Assembly (NCBI GenBank): GCA_010093605.1
Contig: MU004195.1
Span: forward strand, 1,445,736 to 1,509,735
From: Lophium mytilinum
Lineage: Eukaryota > Ascomycota > Dothideomycetes > Mytilinidiales > Mytilinidiaceae
Reading direction: 5' to 3'
Length of the DNA: 64,000 bases
Shown in pieces: positions 1 to 14,049 of the stretch; the first letter of the stretch is position 1; the number at the start of each line of letters is the position of its first letter. The notes beneath the pieces were generated by a model, which did no database searches, was not told where the DNA came from, and worked only from the letters and a program-made list of their open reading frames with translations. A program made the position numbers and the translations under genes.

Positions 1-3000
1 CCGCTCTTCGCTCTATCGGCCTCAACAATCATAGCCTTTGGTTTCGAAACTCCTAACAGCGGTGTGCCTAACGCAAGATTCACGAGCTGGGGTCGCGTGA
101 TCGGTGTCAGAGGATGCATTCGTGTTCTTGGAACCTTCGTTCCGTTGATGGTAGAAGGCGCGGCACGCTGGAGATGGGAGTAGATGATGAAGCCAGGGAG
201 CTTTGGTATAGAAACGCGAGCAAGTAGTGAAGACGGATGAAGATATACGAAGTGCTCAGCAGGATCGTCAGTGGTCGGCCGCCCAACATGGGAAGGGAAA
301 AGCGTAACGTAAGGAACCTCGATTGCTGTCCTAGGCTTTCGTGATAGCTCTGGTGGGACCGGTGCCAAATCTGCTCGCATGGCAACCTGGTCGATGAAAC
401 CAGCAGCACAGATCTGCTTGAGAAGCTCTAGTCGCTCTGCACTTGGTGGTGGCAGTCTAGGCTTGTAAGTTGCAATTGAAGCTGGGTGATGTGTGCGTAC
501 AATCGTTGATAGCTGGGAGCGTAACTGGCTCGCTTCGTTCATTGCTTTTGCATTCAAAAACATCTTGTCGCAGAAAGCATCTAAATCGGACTCATACGCA
601 TAGGCGCAAACCGCATTGTTGAGTTTCATACAGTCGCTCAGTTTGGCGTTCTTCGAGAATTGAGAGAGTGCCGCGTTGTATGACTTGCGAAGTGCCGACC
701 GCTCTGTAGCTTCGATGTTGTCCTGCATAGTTCGTACTGCATCAGGGTCATGAACTGGTTCTCTAAGACCAAGCTTATTCTCCGGAATGATCAGCTCTGG
801 AACAGAGAGAGCTGAGACCAGGGCAATAGTCTCAGCTGTGAGCTTATGCGTCATGCCCATAACGAGCATTCGCGCAAAGCGAGGATTGAGAGGGTATAGC
901 GATAGCTCGTGTCCCAGCTTGGTGACTTTGCCGTCAGCAGATATAGCTCCTAGATACGAGAGAAGCTTCTCAGCTTGGCGTAGACTGTCACGATCTGGAG
1001 GCGTTGGAAATGGAAATGTGGGTACTGGTGCTCCCATGCTTTTCAGTTGTAGAACGACTCCCTCGAGTGGAGTGCGCAGGATCTCTGGAGAAGCATACTC
1101 TTCAAAGTCCCTTTCAAACACAGCCGACGAGTATAGCCGGTAACAGTGTCCCGGGCCTGTTCGACCAGCACGACCAGCGCGTTGGTTGGCACTGGCCTTG
1201 CTGATCCATCCCACTTCAAAATTTTGGACTCCTGTAACAAGGTCGTACCTTTTCTCCTTCGATCTTCCGCAATCGAATACGTATCGGATACCTGGGATAG
1301 TCAAACTCGTTTCAGCAACGTTCGTCGCAAGAACTATGAGTCGTGATTCATCTGGCGGAGGTTCAAAAACTCGTAGCTGCTGGTTGGTAGGCAGCTGTGA
1401 GTACAATGGAAGTACATGTACTTTCATGACTGTACTCTCAGCAGACTCTTCTCCGATATTGAACTCTTGTTCGTCCTCGTCGTCGAAGCCATCGACAATG
1501 GAGTCATCATCTGATCCGTCTTCATCCCGATAATCATCGGCTTTGCCGCCAAGGTCTACGTCTTCAGTTTCTAGAGGGGCATCGGCAGCTGATATCCGTA
1601 CTGGGGGAGATTTTGCCTCTTGCCCTAGGGTCGAAGCAAAAGCCTGCTTGAGTCTCTTCGCTAGTTGCATGATCTCGTTCTGCCCAGTGAGAAACACCAG
1701 CATACCTCCACGAGGAAGCTTCTTGTGGCCTCTACTAACTTTCTGGAAAGCTTCTTCGACATAATCTCTCTGCGTTCTCCTTGCGAAATGGTTGGTGACA
1801 GAGTATTGCCGGCCTTCAGCTTTCAGCAATGGCGGAGGCCCATGCCGGAAAAGCCGACGGTTTTCTGTAAAGTCAGAGATTCTTAATGTTGCCGACATGA
1901 TAATTAACTTTAAGGGCTTATTGCTCGGATTCTCCTTTGCCATGTTCGCCCGAAGGTCGACGATCCTACTAAGCATACCAATCAGGATATCTGTGTTAAC
2001 GCTCCTCTCGTGAGCCTCATCGATAACGATGGCTGAGTATTTTGTGAGGACAAAATCCTGCGAGATCTCACGTAGAAGTACACCGTCTGTCATGAACTTA
2101 ATGGCGGTCTTGGCCGAAGCAGAGGAATCGAAACGAATCTAGTATACATTAGCTGTTAATGAACTAGTATCAAAGGGTTTTTAATCTTACCTGGTATGAA
2201 ACCTTTGATCCAGCCTCCCCAAGCTCGTCGCCAACGCGTTTAGCCATGCTTACTGCTGCCACTCTTCGGGGTTGCGTGACTCCAATCAAGCCAGGCGTTG
2301 GACCGCCTGGAGCTCCATATCCTGATTCGAACAGGAATTGGGGAACCTGGGTGGTTTTACCGCTTCCAGTTGCACCCCAGACTACTACGACATCGTTATT
2401 ATGGATTGCTTCCATGATTTTCTGCTCTTCAGCCACGATGGGTAGAGCTAGACGAGACTCTTGAATTTCCGGTGGCCTTTCAACATGCACGCTGAATGCT
2501 TTCCTGGTGGCATCGGTAGCCGTGTTGCTCTCCAGCTCGGGGGGAAGTGGCTCCAATTCAGGAGCTCTTGGCGTGAAATTGATAGGTTTTGTAGATGTTT
2601 CCGTTACCGTACCCGAAGGAGTGAAGCCGATCGCTTCGTGTCTCTGCTGGGTAGCCCACGCCTTGAATGCTGATGTACGTTCCTTTCTAGAAGCCTTCGT
2701 TTCTTCATCTTCGCTGGACGAGGTATCCTCATCTTCACTTTCGCTTTCCTCTTCTTCCTCTTCATCCTCTTCCAACGAAAGACCAGAATCACTGGCTCCA
2801 GATTCTTGGTCGGTTTCATCCTCGATTTCGCGGTGTTCGTCCTTTGTTACTCGCTCGTCTTCAGAATCTGTAGCCATCTCCTCTTCTCCAGAGCTAAAGC
2901 CTTCCCACTCTGGCTCTTCATTTACCGGCATAATCACGCTCTTAGTCTTGGTCCGCTTCCGTTTTTTGATGATCGGCTTGCCCTCCTCGTCGACTTCTAG

Positions 3001-3710
3001 AGGTCTTTTCAGTCCACTCCCAAAACTAACCAATGGTTTTTCGAGAGGGGCTCCTTGGTCATCTTCCTTGTTCTCCTTCACAGTGATGGCCACGGGTTCC
3101 TCTGCCTCTTCTGGTTGGTCCTCTTCGATATCTTCACTGTTGCTTCCGCTTGCTTCGAGAGATCTGGCCTTCCTCTTCTCCAGAATGACAGCATCATTCT
3201 TATCCACATCGATCCCAGCCTGCCGCTCCCTCAAAGCCCTTCCCATCTTCTCTCTCGCGCTCTCAGTCGTCCGTCCCAACTTCTTCGAGCTCTGGTAGAG
3301 TGACGTGTCGACCTTTTGCTCCGCGAGCTTCTTCAATAGTACAAGGTTTTCTTCTTTCTTCAGTTTTGTGTCCTACGGTCAAATATCCATATTAGCACAA
3401 TTCTCACTCAACAGCAAAAGCTGCCCAGACAAAATTCATTGCGAGAGGGTGTGAATCTGAGAATTGAATTGACGCCTACGATGTATTTCTCCAACCTCTT
3501 CGCCTTCTTTCCAGACATCTTGCCTTCCTGTGCCCCCTTCAGCTCATCCCGTAGCTTCCTCCGCTTCTCCTCCCTCTCGAGCTTCTCTGCGGGGATGATG
3601 AGCGTCGCATTCGAGTCCGCTTCGTCGGGTTCGGGCACATGGCTAGAACTTTGCGCTTTTTGTCGGGCTATGGCCTTATGCTTCCTCTGCCGGGCGACGA
3701 ACTTCGCCAT
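1..3710 (-). CDS. ECM16: DEAH-box RNA helicase Ecm16/Dhr1 (DHX37 family), C-terminal end off the window
   Basis: Nucleolar ATP-dependent RNA helicase. In the family it displaces U3 snoRNA from pre-rRNA during small-subunit biogenesis. Exons join(3710..3480, 2191..3372, <1..2138), read on the minus strand; introns of 107 and 52 bp are both phase 0 and restore one frame of about 1,183 residues. The basic N-terminus (MAKFVARQRKHK) is followed by a long acidic Ser/Glu-rich stretch (about residues 190-290). The helicase core then shows Walker A GATGSGKTT, TQPRRVAA, DEAH in VIDEAHERS, SAT in IIMSATLR, and motif VI QRAGRAGRTGPG. The OB-fold region reaches the window edge; yeast Ecm16 is about 1,270 aa, so little is missing. 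The ATG at 3710 was chosen because the family begins at this basic segment; the frame is open further upstream but that part does not resemble the family. The intron 2 acceptor places IRFDSS directly after VSYQ, as expected for motif Ib. Confidence 0.93.
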
Positions 3711-3923
3711 CGTGTCGTCGTCGAACTTGGAAAAAAAAGTTCGGGGAAGAGATTCGAAATTTCGAGGAAGGTGACAGGGATCCCGAAAGCGGTGGCAGAA
3801 AACAATTTCGCCAAGACCTCTGGAATCAACCTCCGCCTTGAATCTCGAGGTGTTTACCATCCAGCAAATCCAAGCTCTATAAGTTTTCCTGCATCTAGCT
3901 TGAGAGAGCAAGTACTCGTAAAT
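3711..3923. promoter_or_regulatory. Short bidirectional promoter between helicase and PAC3 genes
   Basis: The two start codons face away from each other across only 213 bp, so both promoters and both 5' leaders must fit here. I see no clear TATA box. A head-to-head ribosome-biogenesis and proteasome-assembly gene pair suggests shared housekeeping control, which is inference. Confidence 0.5.
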
Positions 3924-4488
3924 ATGGCAGACCCAGAATCCTACACCGTAACACCCTCCCCCTACCCCGCCCGCACCAAAACCGCTTCCGCGAGCATAAA
4001 TGACATCCCCACAACCGCGACATCTATCTACTTCGCCGACAAGATCGTGCTCACGATCACGCAAGCTGGGCGGTTGGCACATTGGGTATGCTCCCCTACC
4101 CTTCCCGCCTCACACTTACCCCAGCACCCTCAATCACAGCCTCGACTAACAACCCCTCCAGCTCCACGTGCCCCTCGACACCGAGTCCCCCGCCTCCGAA
4201 GCCCCTCTTGAACCCTCGTTCTCAGACCCAGACGACGACTCCGCAGATCCATCCTCAGACCTCTTACCGCTTTCGCATCTTACCGCGACGACGGTGTTAG
4301 GGGGCACCGTACCGGTGCTTGATACCATGGGCCAGCTGCTGGCGACGCAGATAGCGAGCGCGATTGCAACGAGAGATGCGGGTGAGAGGCGGATGGTGGT
4401 TGTGGGGTTGGGCCTGGACAAGGGGATGGTAGACCGGGGACGAGAGGGGTTTGTGGAAGTGGTGGGCTTGGTTTTGGGGGTGTTGTGA
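3924..4488 (+). CDS. Proteasome assembly chaperone 3 (PAC3/Poc3-like)
   Basis: Predicted small cytosolic chaperone which, with its partner PAC4/Poc4, helps assemble the proteasome alpha ring. Exons 3924..4085 and 4162..4488; the 76 bp intron (GTATGC, branch GACTAAC, acceptor CCTCCAG) is phase 0 and gives 162 aa. The diagnostic part is the first strand pair, FADKIVLTITQAGRLAHW, followed by LHVPL after the intron; this matches the PAC3 pattern in which a short hydrophobic strand ends in GRL.W. The C-terminal half (VVGLGLDKGMVDR) fits the end of the fold. The Pro/Asp-rich loop around residues 60-85 is longer than in yeast. The gene converges with the HET gene, with 146 bp between stop codons. 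Identification rests on fold pattern and length, so it is slightly less secure than for the enzymes. Confidence 0.78.
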
Positions 4489-4634
4489 ATATGGGAGGGA
4501 TGGAATGGAAAGGTAGAAGGCTTTCATATGGCATGGCACGGTGTTACGGTTGCATAGCGCTCATATACCCAAAAGCAATTCAAGAGGCTCAGATTTTAAA
4601 AGGGATATATGGCGGGAGAAGGAGTTATATGTTG

Positions 4635-6774
4635 CTAGATGATCTTTACAATGGCGTCGTTGATGACTTCGGAATCTTTGAACCAGTCCTCAACAGCTGG
4701 CTGTGGTAGGTCCTGGCGTTGCTGGTATACCAGTAGGCCGATGCGTTCCCATGCGTTTTTCACCTGTCGTAGAACTAGGAGAAATAGGTAATGCTGATTC
4801 CAAGATGCGGCGTCTAGGTATAAGAATTTAAGACAGGCAATTCGACTTTTGAGGCCGACTTGATGCTCGCCGTCTGCAAGGAGATTGTAGTCTGCGTAGA
4901 AGCGACGGGAACTGATGTTTCGAAACTGACCAGGTATCTGTATCTCGCAGATGTCGGATGTGAGTTCTTCCGTGGTCGTGCCAAAGATCAGCTGGCCTTG
5001 CAAGATAATATGGCCCCCATTGAGAGCTCCCGTGGAGTCTGGTCCCGCGAGAGAGACATTGGCACTCAAGAACTTGGTATAAACGACGAGAGGGTTTTCG
5101 TGGTCATGGTCTCGAGCCTTTTCGGACGTCTTGTCGATGGTGCCCTGAAAGCGATATGCAATTGCATCAAGACCCGACTTTGCCTCTCTATTCGAGACGG
5201 AAGCCCAACTCCAGGTCGGCGCTCTCCAAAGTTTTGGCCGACAGAACGATTCTGGCGTTCTGGTCGTCCACAGCATATCCTGGGTCAAGGTGCTTTCCCA
5301 CAATCCTGCAAGATATCTAGACTGTATCGATTGTTCCATTTCCTTGACCGCGCCAGATATGGCAGGAAAGATGTCAGACTCGTACGTGAATTTCATCCGG
5401 CTGTAGTCAGTGACCATGTCTCTCCAGGCGTTGGCAGTCTGCGAGTCCGTGACTTGGTCGAGTATCAACTTCTGGTATTTTTGCTTGGGTTGCAACCAAT
5501 ATGTATCCCCTGGCAGTTCCATGCAGCTGCACGCACTTTGCGTCATACACTCCCACATCAGCTCGTGTTTGCCGAAGTGAAGTACGCGGGGACTCAGGAG
5601 GCGCTCTTGAAGTACCCAGCCTCGAGATGTGAGAGGATGGTCTGATGTAGAGTGTAATATTCTCAGCTTCTCTCGAACAAAGATACCCTTGTAGTCGGGC
5701 TGGTTGCAGATCCTGTCCAGTCCGTAACTTACTTTTCGTATTTTGGTTTGGCGGAAAAGGCCTTCTCCAGATCCAGAAGAGGCGCTAGCTGCCAAAGTAA
5801 TAGCTGCGTTGCGATAGATGTTGCCCATGATAATAGATTGCTGATTCCAGTCGTCGGAGTCTTCTTGGATAATACAGAGACTATCTATCCATAGATATCT
5901 GAACTGCAAGCGGCGGGTAAAATCTACAGCTTCCTGAAAGGTCTTAGGTAGAATCTTCCATGGAATGCTCTTCTTGTGATTGTCGATGTTTGCCCGTGTA
6001 GTTTGGAAATGCGGCTTTTCGCCCCAACAATGGCTTAGACACGCGTACATGCAGCTGGTGCCTGGTGGAATTTCTTGTAAAGTGACTTGTGGTTCAATTT
6101 CGGGAGCACCTAATCCTACATCGAGAACTCGATAGGTCACTGCGATCGGTCTGGTATTCTGGCCACACAAAGATCCGTGATTCGTGATGCAATCAACCAT
6201 CCATTTTCTCACAGTCTCTAAGCTTTCCTCTGATTTCGTATGGTCGGACATGGGAAAAACTAGCGGGACGGTCTTTGGTATTCGAGGATTTCCTGGCGTA
6301 AATTAGCTGCTGGATGACGAGTTTCTCTTAGTCTTCAAACGTGAGAAGCTGCCCCAAATAATAGACGCGCTCCAAGTTATGATAAAAAAGGCAAGGAAGA
6401 GATCAGTACTGACTTTCGAGAGCGCAAATCTCAAATTGTTCGCCACCAAACTTCACTTCCAATCCTGACCGGTGGACGCTTACAATACATAAATGGGAAG
6501 ATAAATGAGCATCTCTAGGCCAAGACAGCAAAGCATCGTAAGTGACGCGGCATAATGTGCAATTCGTTTCTATGGCGGAAGCTTTCAAGTATTCAATCGA
6601 GAATATCAGGGATGAACTGCCTAGACTGATATCCTTCAAACCCTTACACACTTCCTCGGCTGAGTATAAATTTGGAGAAGGCGTAAAGGAATAAGGATCG
6701 ACTGAGATGCTGTGTTGGTAAGCCTTTTCTGAGCTCTGCCGTACGCCTTCGGTGGGGATTCCGTGTGGATCCAT
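4635..6774 (-). CDS. HET-domain (heterokaryon incompatibility) protein
   Basis: Member of the fungal HET family. Family members act in non-self recognition and regulated cell death after hyphal fusion, although most genomic copies have no proven role. Exons join(6774..6414, 6292..4635): the 121 bp intron (GTCAGT donor, GCCAG acceptor) is phase 1 and joins CALE to RNPRIPKTVPLVF, giving 672 aa. The N-terminal exon carries CTLCRVTYDALL, a usual Cys-containing lead-in. The HET core shows YACLSHCWGE (about residue 210), YLWIDSLCIIQ, and NAAITLAAS followed by GEGLF; all three signature blocks are intact. The second half continues with RGWVLQERLLSPRVLHF and TWSWASV, the standard C-terminal extension. 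No NACHT, ankyrin or WD repeats follow, so this is a stand-alone HET protein. An unspliced reading starting at 6251 would lose the first 120 residues. Confidence 0.88.
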
Positions 6775-7386
6775 GGATAGAGAAAAGACAGCCTAGCAAA
6801 GACGAGCAAAACGAAAATTGGAAGTCCTTGCAGATATGAAGTTTCTAGGCATCATTCCAAGGCTTTCGGTCTATCTACAGCAAGAGAACAAACCCATATA
6901 TTGAGACATGGCAGCAGATTCCAGTACGGGAGACCGTTGATCACAGAAGCAAGAAAAGCAATCGGCATGTGCGGTGTTCGAGGCAATGAAAAGGTTATTA
7001 TGGACAAAAGAAAACGTTGTTATACATTTAGGCGCTGTGCTTCGCGTGTCATCCTGCAGGTCGTGCCCAAAGGAGTGCGGCACAGCGCCTAATGGATCTG
7101 CGAGATGCATTGTGATAGGCTACAATTTGGAACAGATGACAAGTATCTCCGTCGACTGAAAGTGCCCATGTTGGGGTCGAGATCAGAGAGTATGAAATAG
7201 CAGACTTCCAGAGTATTTATAGCAGTTGCAGAGATTTTGTCTATGAACCCTGGCTTTTGAGTATTCTACCTGTCAAAGAATTGCTGCCTGCGTGAGAATC
7301 TCACATGCTTTTTCATTAGGGTATTTGCCTCTTAGTCTAACCGTAACGCCAATTCGTTTGTTATCCGTCGTCATTATACATCCCAA
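6775..7386. other. Intergenic, no gene seen
   Basis: About 0.6 kb holding the HET-gene promoter and the FES1 3' region. Only short, non-conserved ORFs are present, and I recognise no RNA gene or repeat. Confidence 0.5.
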
Positions 7387-8082
7387 TTATAGCAGTTGCG
7401 ACTCCAAGCCTGTCCTCCAAGATAGCAACGAGTCCGCGTCAGCCGCATCGATCTTCTCTTTCGGTTTGTGGGTATCTGGAAGGTGTGCAATGATGTCGTC
7501 AAGGGCAGCCTGGTAGTTCTGGGCAGCAGAGTTGAGAGCGCGAATGGCCCTCTTGCGTACATCTTTGCTTGGATCTGTGGTCGCTAGTCGGACTAGGGCG
7601 GGAATACCTCCAACAGTGAGGAACTGAGAGGCATGTTAGTGAATGAAGGGTTTGACATGGGGACCACTTGCCTTCTCCTGGACTTTGATATCATTCTGGA
7701 CGGCAGCATGGCAACAAGAAGCAGCTAGGGACCTGATCTCAGTATCCTCGCTGTCCAGCTGTTCCAACAACGGCGTCCACAAGCCTCGAGGCCCATCTTT
7801 GTACTGCTGAATGTTCTGGAGGTTGTTTGCGTTGTCCAGATTCTCCACCATCAATCGGAAGTCTTCGAATGCTTGGATGCGAGTATCGAGGTCGATGTCT
7901 CCCACCGCATTCTTGATGATGAGCAAGTTTTCCGCCATCCTCTCGGCGTCAGATCCGACATTGAAGCCAAAGAGGGCGGCCATTGCTGCAGAGGGGGGAG
8001 ATGCGATTGGGGTCTCTGCGTTCTGGCGCGACGCTTCTGAGTTCTGAACGCTCCATTTGAGAAGGTCGGGGAGCGCAGCCAT
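7387..8082 (-). CDS. FES1: Hsp70 nucleotide exchange factor Fes1
   Basis: Cytosolic armadillo-type nucleotide exchange factor that releases ADP from Hsp70 and promotes client release and misfolded-protein turnover. Exons join(8082..7672, 7623..7387) give 215 aa, close to the usual fungal length. The N-terminus MAALPDLLKWSVQNS is a Fes1/HspBP1 hallmark (LLKWS), followed by armadillo-like helices (LDTRIQAFEDFRLMVENLDNANNL, split here only by reading, then EIRSLAASCCHAAVQND). The second exon gives FLTVGGIPALVRL and DVRKRAIRALNSA. The 48 bp intron begins with GCAAGT rather than GT; a downstream GT choice breaks the frame, so this appears to be a GC-AG intron. It contains branch CACTAAC. The ATG at 8082 was preferred over an in-frame upstream start at 8184, whose extension is not Fes1-like. 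Divergent from actin. Confidence 0.93.
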
Positions 8083-9082
8083 TATGAGGGTCTTGTCTAA
8101 GTTAGATGCAAGAGAAAGCGTGAAAATATCAAGGTGAGAGAAGACGGCTGGAAGAGAGACGGAGGCGTGGGCGAGGAAGGTCAATTAAATTCGTCTGAAG
8201 TGCTGTTGTGACGAAACATGAAGAAAGTGTGGATAGGGGAGCTTTTCGCGAGGCCGAGAAGGAGCCACAACCTTCTTTTGCATTCCGTCAGCACACTTCG
8301 CTCTCACCAGATGTGCAGACAGACTTCAATCAGAGGGGGCGATTACTGACATGCGGCTCCAGCTCTATCTCCAATCTCACGGACAAAAACTGGAGCCTGT
8401 AGCGGAAATCCGCACTGCACGATGCTCCGCTCCTCGCAACCGCTGCATACCCCACTATCACGTGACTATCTCCTATGGCGGTGAAGCGTGGCACTGTGGG
8501 AACGGGCTGGCGATGGCTGGGGAACGGCGAGCAGGGCTTGGGCGAGGGTTCGAGGGCAGCGGCACACGTAGCACTGCTCCCGCGGCGTCTCTGCAGAGTC
8601 AAGAGTGGAACGAGGTGCGCTTGGCGCTGCCAGTGCGTTTTGGCGTTGCCTGCTTGGTGTTTGTTGAGACTTGGGCTTCATCATGCTGTGGCGGAGAGAA
8701 CGCGTGGCAGCGGAGCAGATGCAAATAGAAACAGTGCAGCCTGGAAGAGACTTCGCTACATATAAGAAGAATAAAGAAGCTATTCGTCTGCTGCGGCCAT
8801 TGCTTGTCTGTTCCTGCTAGACCGCCATCGTCACCCACCGCACAGCTCTTGCCCATTTCTAGCGGGGCCTGTGCGCTTATTTAGCACCCAACCTCGCCTT
8901 CGCACCTTCGCCCACACTACAACCTCATCGCCGCCCCGTAAGACTCTCTCCCTCACCACCGCGAGCAGCATCTCCAGCCCTCCAATCTCTTCGCAGCTAA
9001 TCGCCAATTCCTACAGCCACTCCTAATTGCAATCCGCCTGCACCCCGCACATCGCCTCCTATCTCCCCCGTAATCAGCAGCC
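8083..9082. promoter_or_regulatory. Divergent promoter region of FES1 and actin
   Basis: One kilobase between two outward-facing genes. The final 200 bp before the actin ATG are pyrimidine-rich (CT and CCC runs), as is common in leaders of strongly expressed fungal genes. TATATAAG near 8758 and CTTATTTAG near 8876 are weak TATA-like candidates. No convincing ORF lies here. Confidence 0.45.
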
Positions 9083-10685
<1,603 letters not shown>

Positions 10686-11959
10686 GGTAAGATATTTTTA
10701 TGCGGCGCTTTTGTCCCGTTGACTCTAACTAACATCTCAAAGCGCATGCGTCTATGCAAGTATCGACAGAATCAGATCAAGCCTACTAGCGAAGGTAACG
10801 TGTTGGAACAACCTCGCTGTGCCAGGGCTTTTCACATGACAATTGCTCATAAAATGGCGAGGTGGACCAGAGTTTGGGTGAATTTTGTTATCGGGCGAGC
10901 GTGTAGCCAACCGGGTGTGGTGCATGGTAGTTATGGGGACGGAAAGATGGTAGCTTAGAAATCCTGACACTCACCCTTTTTTCAACTGCTCCCGACTTCC
11001 ATAGTTGTTGGCACTCTATTCTCTCCTTTTCCTTCTTCTGTATCGAGACTATGCCCTGTGCGTTGTGAGAGATCGGGTGCTCGCGTCGGGCTTCTGGTCG
11101 GTATGAGATGCAATGAGAGTGCTTTTACTAACTATGCCCTATTATTGCATTTCAAAGCTGCGGATTAGTGTAGACGGGAGTATTAGGCCGCTCTCTATAT
11201 ATGAATACTGAGGCTGTTGGGAGCGATATGGCTGGGAAGGTTTCAAGGACGCCCTGGCGTTATACATACACTCTCTCGCTGGGGGCCTTACAGTATTGTC
11301 TTAGATGTCCATGAGTCGTAGCGGCAATCATGAGAACCGGAGGAATTGTGATAGTAATTCGGCCCAACCTCGCTATACTGATAAGCGTATCAGAGTTAGA
11401 TTGTATTTAATTCTCTAAGCTTACCTTTCCTAAGAGTCTATCTCTACCCGGAAAAAAACAAGCATAGGCCACAACCTTAATTAAACCCCATGCTCTCCCT
11501 TCAACCGCTCACGTTCAGGCACCCGATATTCGCAATCCACATTTACGAATTCGTGTTGCCTGGGTTTCACGATCGCGCTGTGTCCCGAACCGCGCATAAC
11601 CGTCTGCCGTCCCCCCCGTTGATGCAATTTCAACTTCCTAGCTAGGTTAGCAGCTCGGCAACAGTTCAAAAAGAGACCAACGAGCGAGCACACGGTCAGG
11701 CATCCGAACTGCGCGTGCAGATTAGAAACCATATATCTTTAAGCGAAGGCCTGAGTTCTTTCTTGCTTACACTCGCGTTTGTGGGTAAAATTACTCGAGT
11801 TTGAGGGTCCTCTTTGTTTGTTGCTTACAATTGCCTCGGAGATCTTCATTGACGGGGCTGCTTGGAGCTAGAGCGGATGCTTGTCTAGAGAGCTTATTTG
11901 GCGTCCCGACTTCGTCTTACCAACAAAGATCTCGACCTTCGAAACACGAAAACGACACG
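10686..11959. other. Intergenic: actin 3' region and MFS-gene promoter
   Basis: About 1.3 kb with no ORF resembling a known protein. The first part should hold the actin 3' UTR and polyadenylation signals. The stretch near 11380-11460 is AT-rich with poly-A runs. No repeat or RNA gene was recognised. Confidence 0.45.
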
Positions 11960-13797
11960 ATGGCTCCCGCGAAGCCATTGAGCCCGGACGGCGGTAGGGC
12001 TGTAGACGAGACGACGCCTCTTCTCGTCGCGCCCGTCACCGAGCCGAATGGCGAGACCGCATCCGCTGTTATTAGTAATGGGAAAGGCGATGATCCTGAT
12101 GAACAGCATCAGCATGAAGATGATGAGGAAGAGGAGCCATTGCCGATTGGGCAAATTCTTCTGCTGTGCTTCGCCAGGATGGTGGAGCCAATTGCCTTTT
12201 TCAGCATTTTCCCGTTCATCAACAAGATGATCTATGAAACGGGTAGTGTAAAGGAGGTGGACGTCGGATTCTATAGTGGGTTGATTGTGAGTCAGCCCTC
12301 AGACTGTGAGTATGGAAGGAAAGCTAACTAGATATAGGAGAGCCTGTTCTCGCTCACACAGGTGTGTGTCATGATTGCATGGGGACGGGTATGTAACGAC
12401 TCCATTGATTTTCCTCCTGGCTTATGAGAGATTGGGGTTGACATGTCTAACAGGCTGCGGACCGTATTGGAAGGAAACCAGTGCTCGTTTTCTCACTAAG
12501 TGGTGTCACAATCGCGACGGCGCTGTTCGGATTCAGCAAAAACCTTTGGCAGATGATCTTTTTCCGGTGTTTGGCGGGTGTCTTTGCGGGAACCATTGTG
12601 TAAGTAAACATCAACATCTCGTGAGGTATAATGGCTGATAGGAACGATAGAACTATTCGTGCAATGATCTCAGAGAACAGCACTAAGAAGACTCAAGCGA
12701 AAGCTTTCAGTTGGTTTGCCTTTTCGGGTTATATTGGCATATTTGTTGGACCGTTTATAGGCGGCACGATAGAAAGCCCGGCAGAGAAGTTCGCTTTCTT
12801 CAAAGACATCAAGTTCTTTATCGAATATCCGTACGCATTACCTACGATTGTCACAGGCTCATTTGGCTTCGTCGCAGCAGTCATCTCTGCGCTGTTCATC
12901 AAAGAGGTTCGACTCCTTATCCTAATCTGGTGTCTCCCGCTAACTTTGGACTAGACTCTGCACGTACATGAGAGTCAAGGCTCAACAGACAACACTCCGC
13001 CCAAATCGATATGGGAAATTCTCAAAGCCCCTGGGGTGGCCACCGTTCTCGGGTTGTATGGCTTCACTATGCTCATGGCATTCGCATACACTGCTGGTGA
13101 GTCCTCGCTCGAACCCCTCAATGCAAATGTCCCACTGACGCTTCCTCAGTACTGCCTGTCTATCTGTTCACATCCATCAAAAAGGGAGGTCTACAATTCC
13201 CGCCACTGGGTATTTCTATCGTCTTGGGTGTTGGTGGACTAGCGCAAGCAGTCTATCTACTTTTAATCTTTCCTCCGCTCCAGAAACGCTTTGGGACGGT
13301 CGGTGTATTGCGACTCTGCTCCTGTGCCTGGCCTTTTTTCTTCAGCTTGGGACCTATACTAAACACATTCCGCCGCCATGATGCCATGGTCCCTTTCTGG
13401 ATCTTCGGCCCATTTGGATTAGCCCTGGGCAGTGGAGTTGCGATGGCTTTTAGTAAGTTCCGCTGTCATCTTCTACCTAGTCTACCTCGTCCACAGTCTA
13501 GATACTTACAACCTCACAGCTGCCGTCCAACTTGCTCTCAATGACATATCTCCCTCGCACAAGGAGTTCGGGACGCTAAACGCGCTCGCTCTGGCGACTT
13601 CGAGTGGTACTCGTGCTGTCATACCTGCTATAGCTACGAGTATCTTTGCAGTTAGTGTAGGAGAGCAGATTGCTGCTGGCCACCTCTTCTGGCTGGTACT
13701 GATTGCAACATCATTGATGTATGCAGTAGCGGTGAGATGGCTGCCAAAAAATGCAGAGGGAAAGTACTACAAGAAAGTAGACGATGAAGATGCGTGA
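11960..13797 (+). CDS. MFS transporter, DHA1-like (ZIF1/YCR023C type)
   Basis: Predicted 12-helix drug/ion:H+ antiporter-type membrane protein. Seven exons: 11960..12286, 12338..12388, 12454..12599, 12651..12906, 12955..13096, 13150..13452, 13520..13797, giving 500 aa. An acidic soluble N-terminus (DDEEEEP) precedes the first helix (PIGQILLLCFARMVEPIAFF). Motif A, GRAADRIGRKP, is assembled across an exon junction. Later blocks include MISENSTKK, FVGPFIGG, LPTIVTGSFGFVAAVISALF followed by IKETLH, and GTLNALALATSSGTRAVIPA, which match this fungal/plant subfamily. The fourth intron uses a GTTCGA donor; frame and the FIKETL motif both require it. The ATG at 11960 is the first in frame. The substrate cannot be read from sequence. 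Confidence 0.87.
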
Positions 13798-14049
13798 GTA
13801 TAAAGGATCACTTCCAAAAGCGTCACCATAGATATATTCAACTCGACTCCCACATCCCCAGGAGTCGCACCACTTCCCCGAAAAGCTCTGTATATAAATA
13901 AATCCCAGCCTATGATTGGCCCACTATACCCTCTTACTATACCTATGCGAAGCCACTAGTGCGCCACGTGATCCCTTAGACTGCATCCCATACTTAGAAA
14001 AATACTCGCGCCCAACCGCCCCAACGCGTTCCAAACCCCATACAACACC

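Noticed and set aside
107-409. A 100-codon minus ORF at the left edge
   Set aside because: It lies in a different frame from the helicase, whose own frame stays open to base 1.
2507-3298. A 263-codon Ser-rich ORF antisense to the helicase
   Set aside because: It is the complement of the acidic Glu/Asp/Ser stretch of Ecm16; composition alone explains it.
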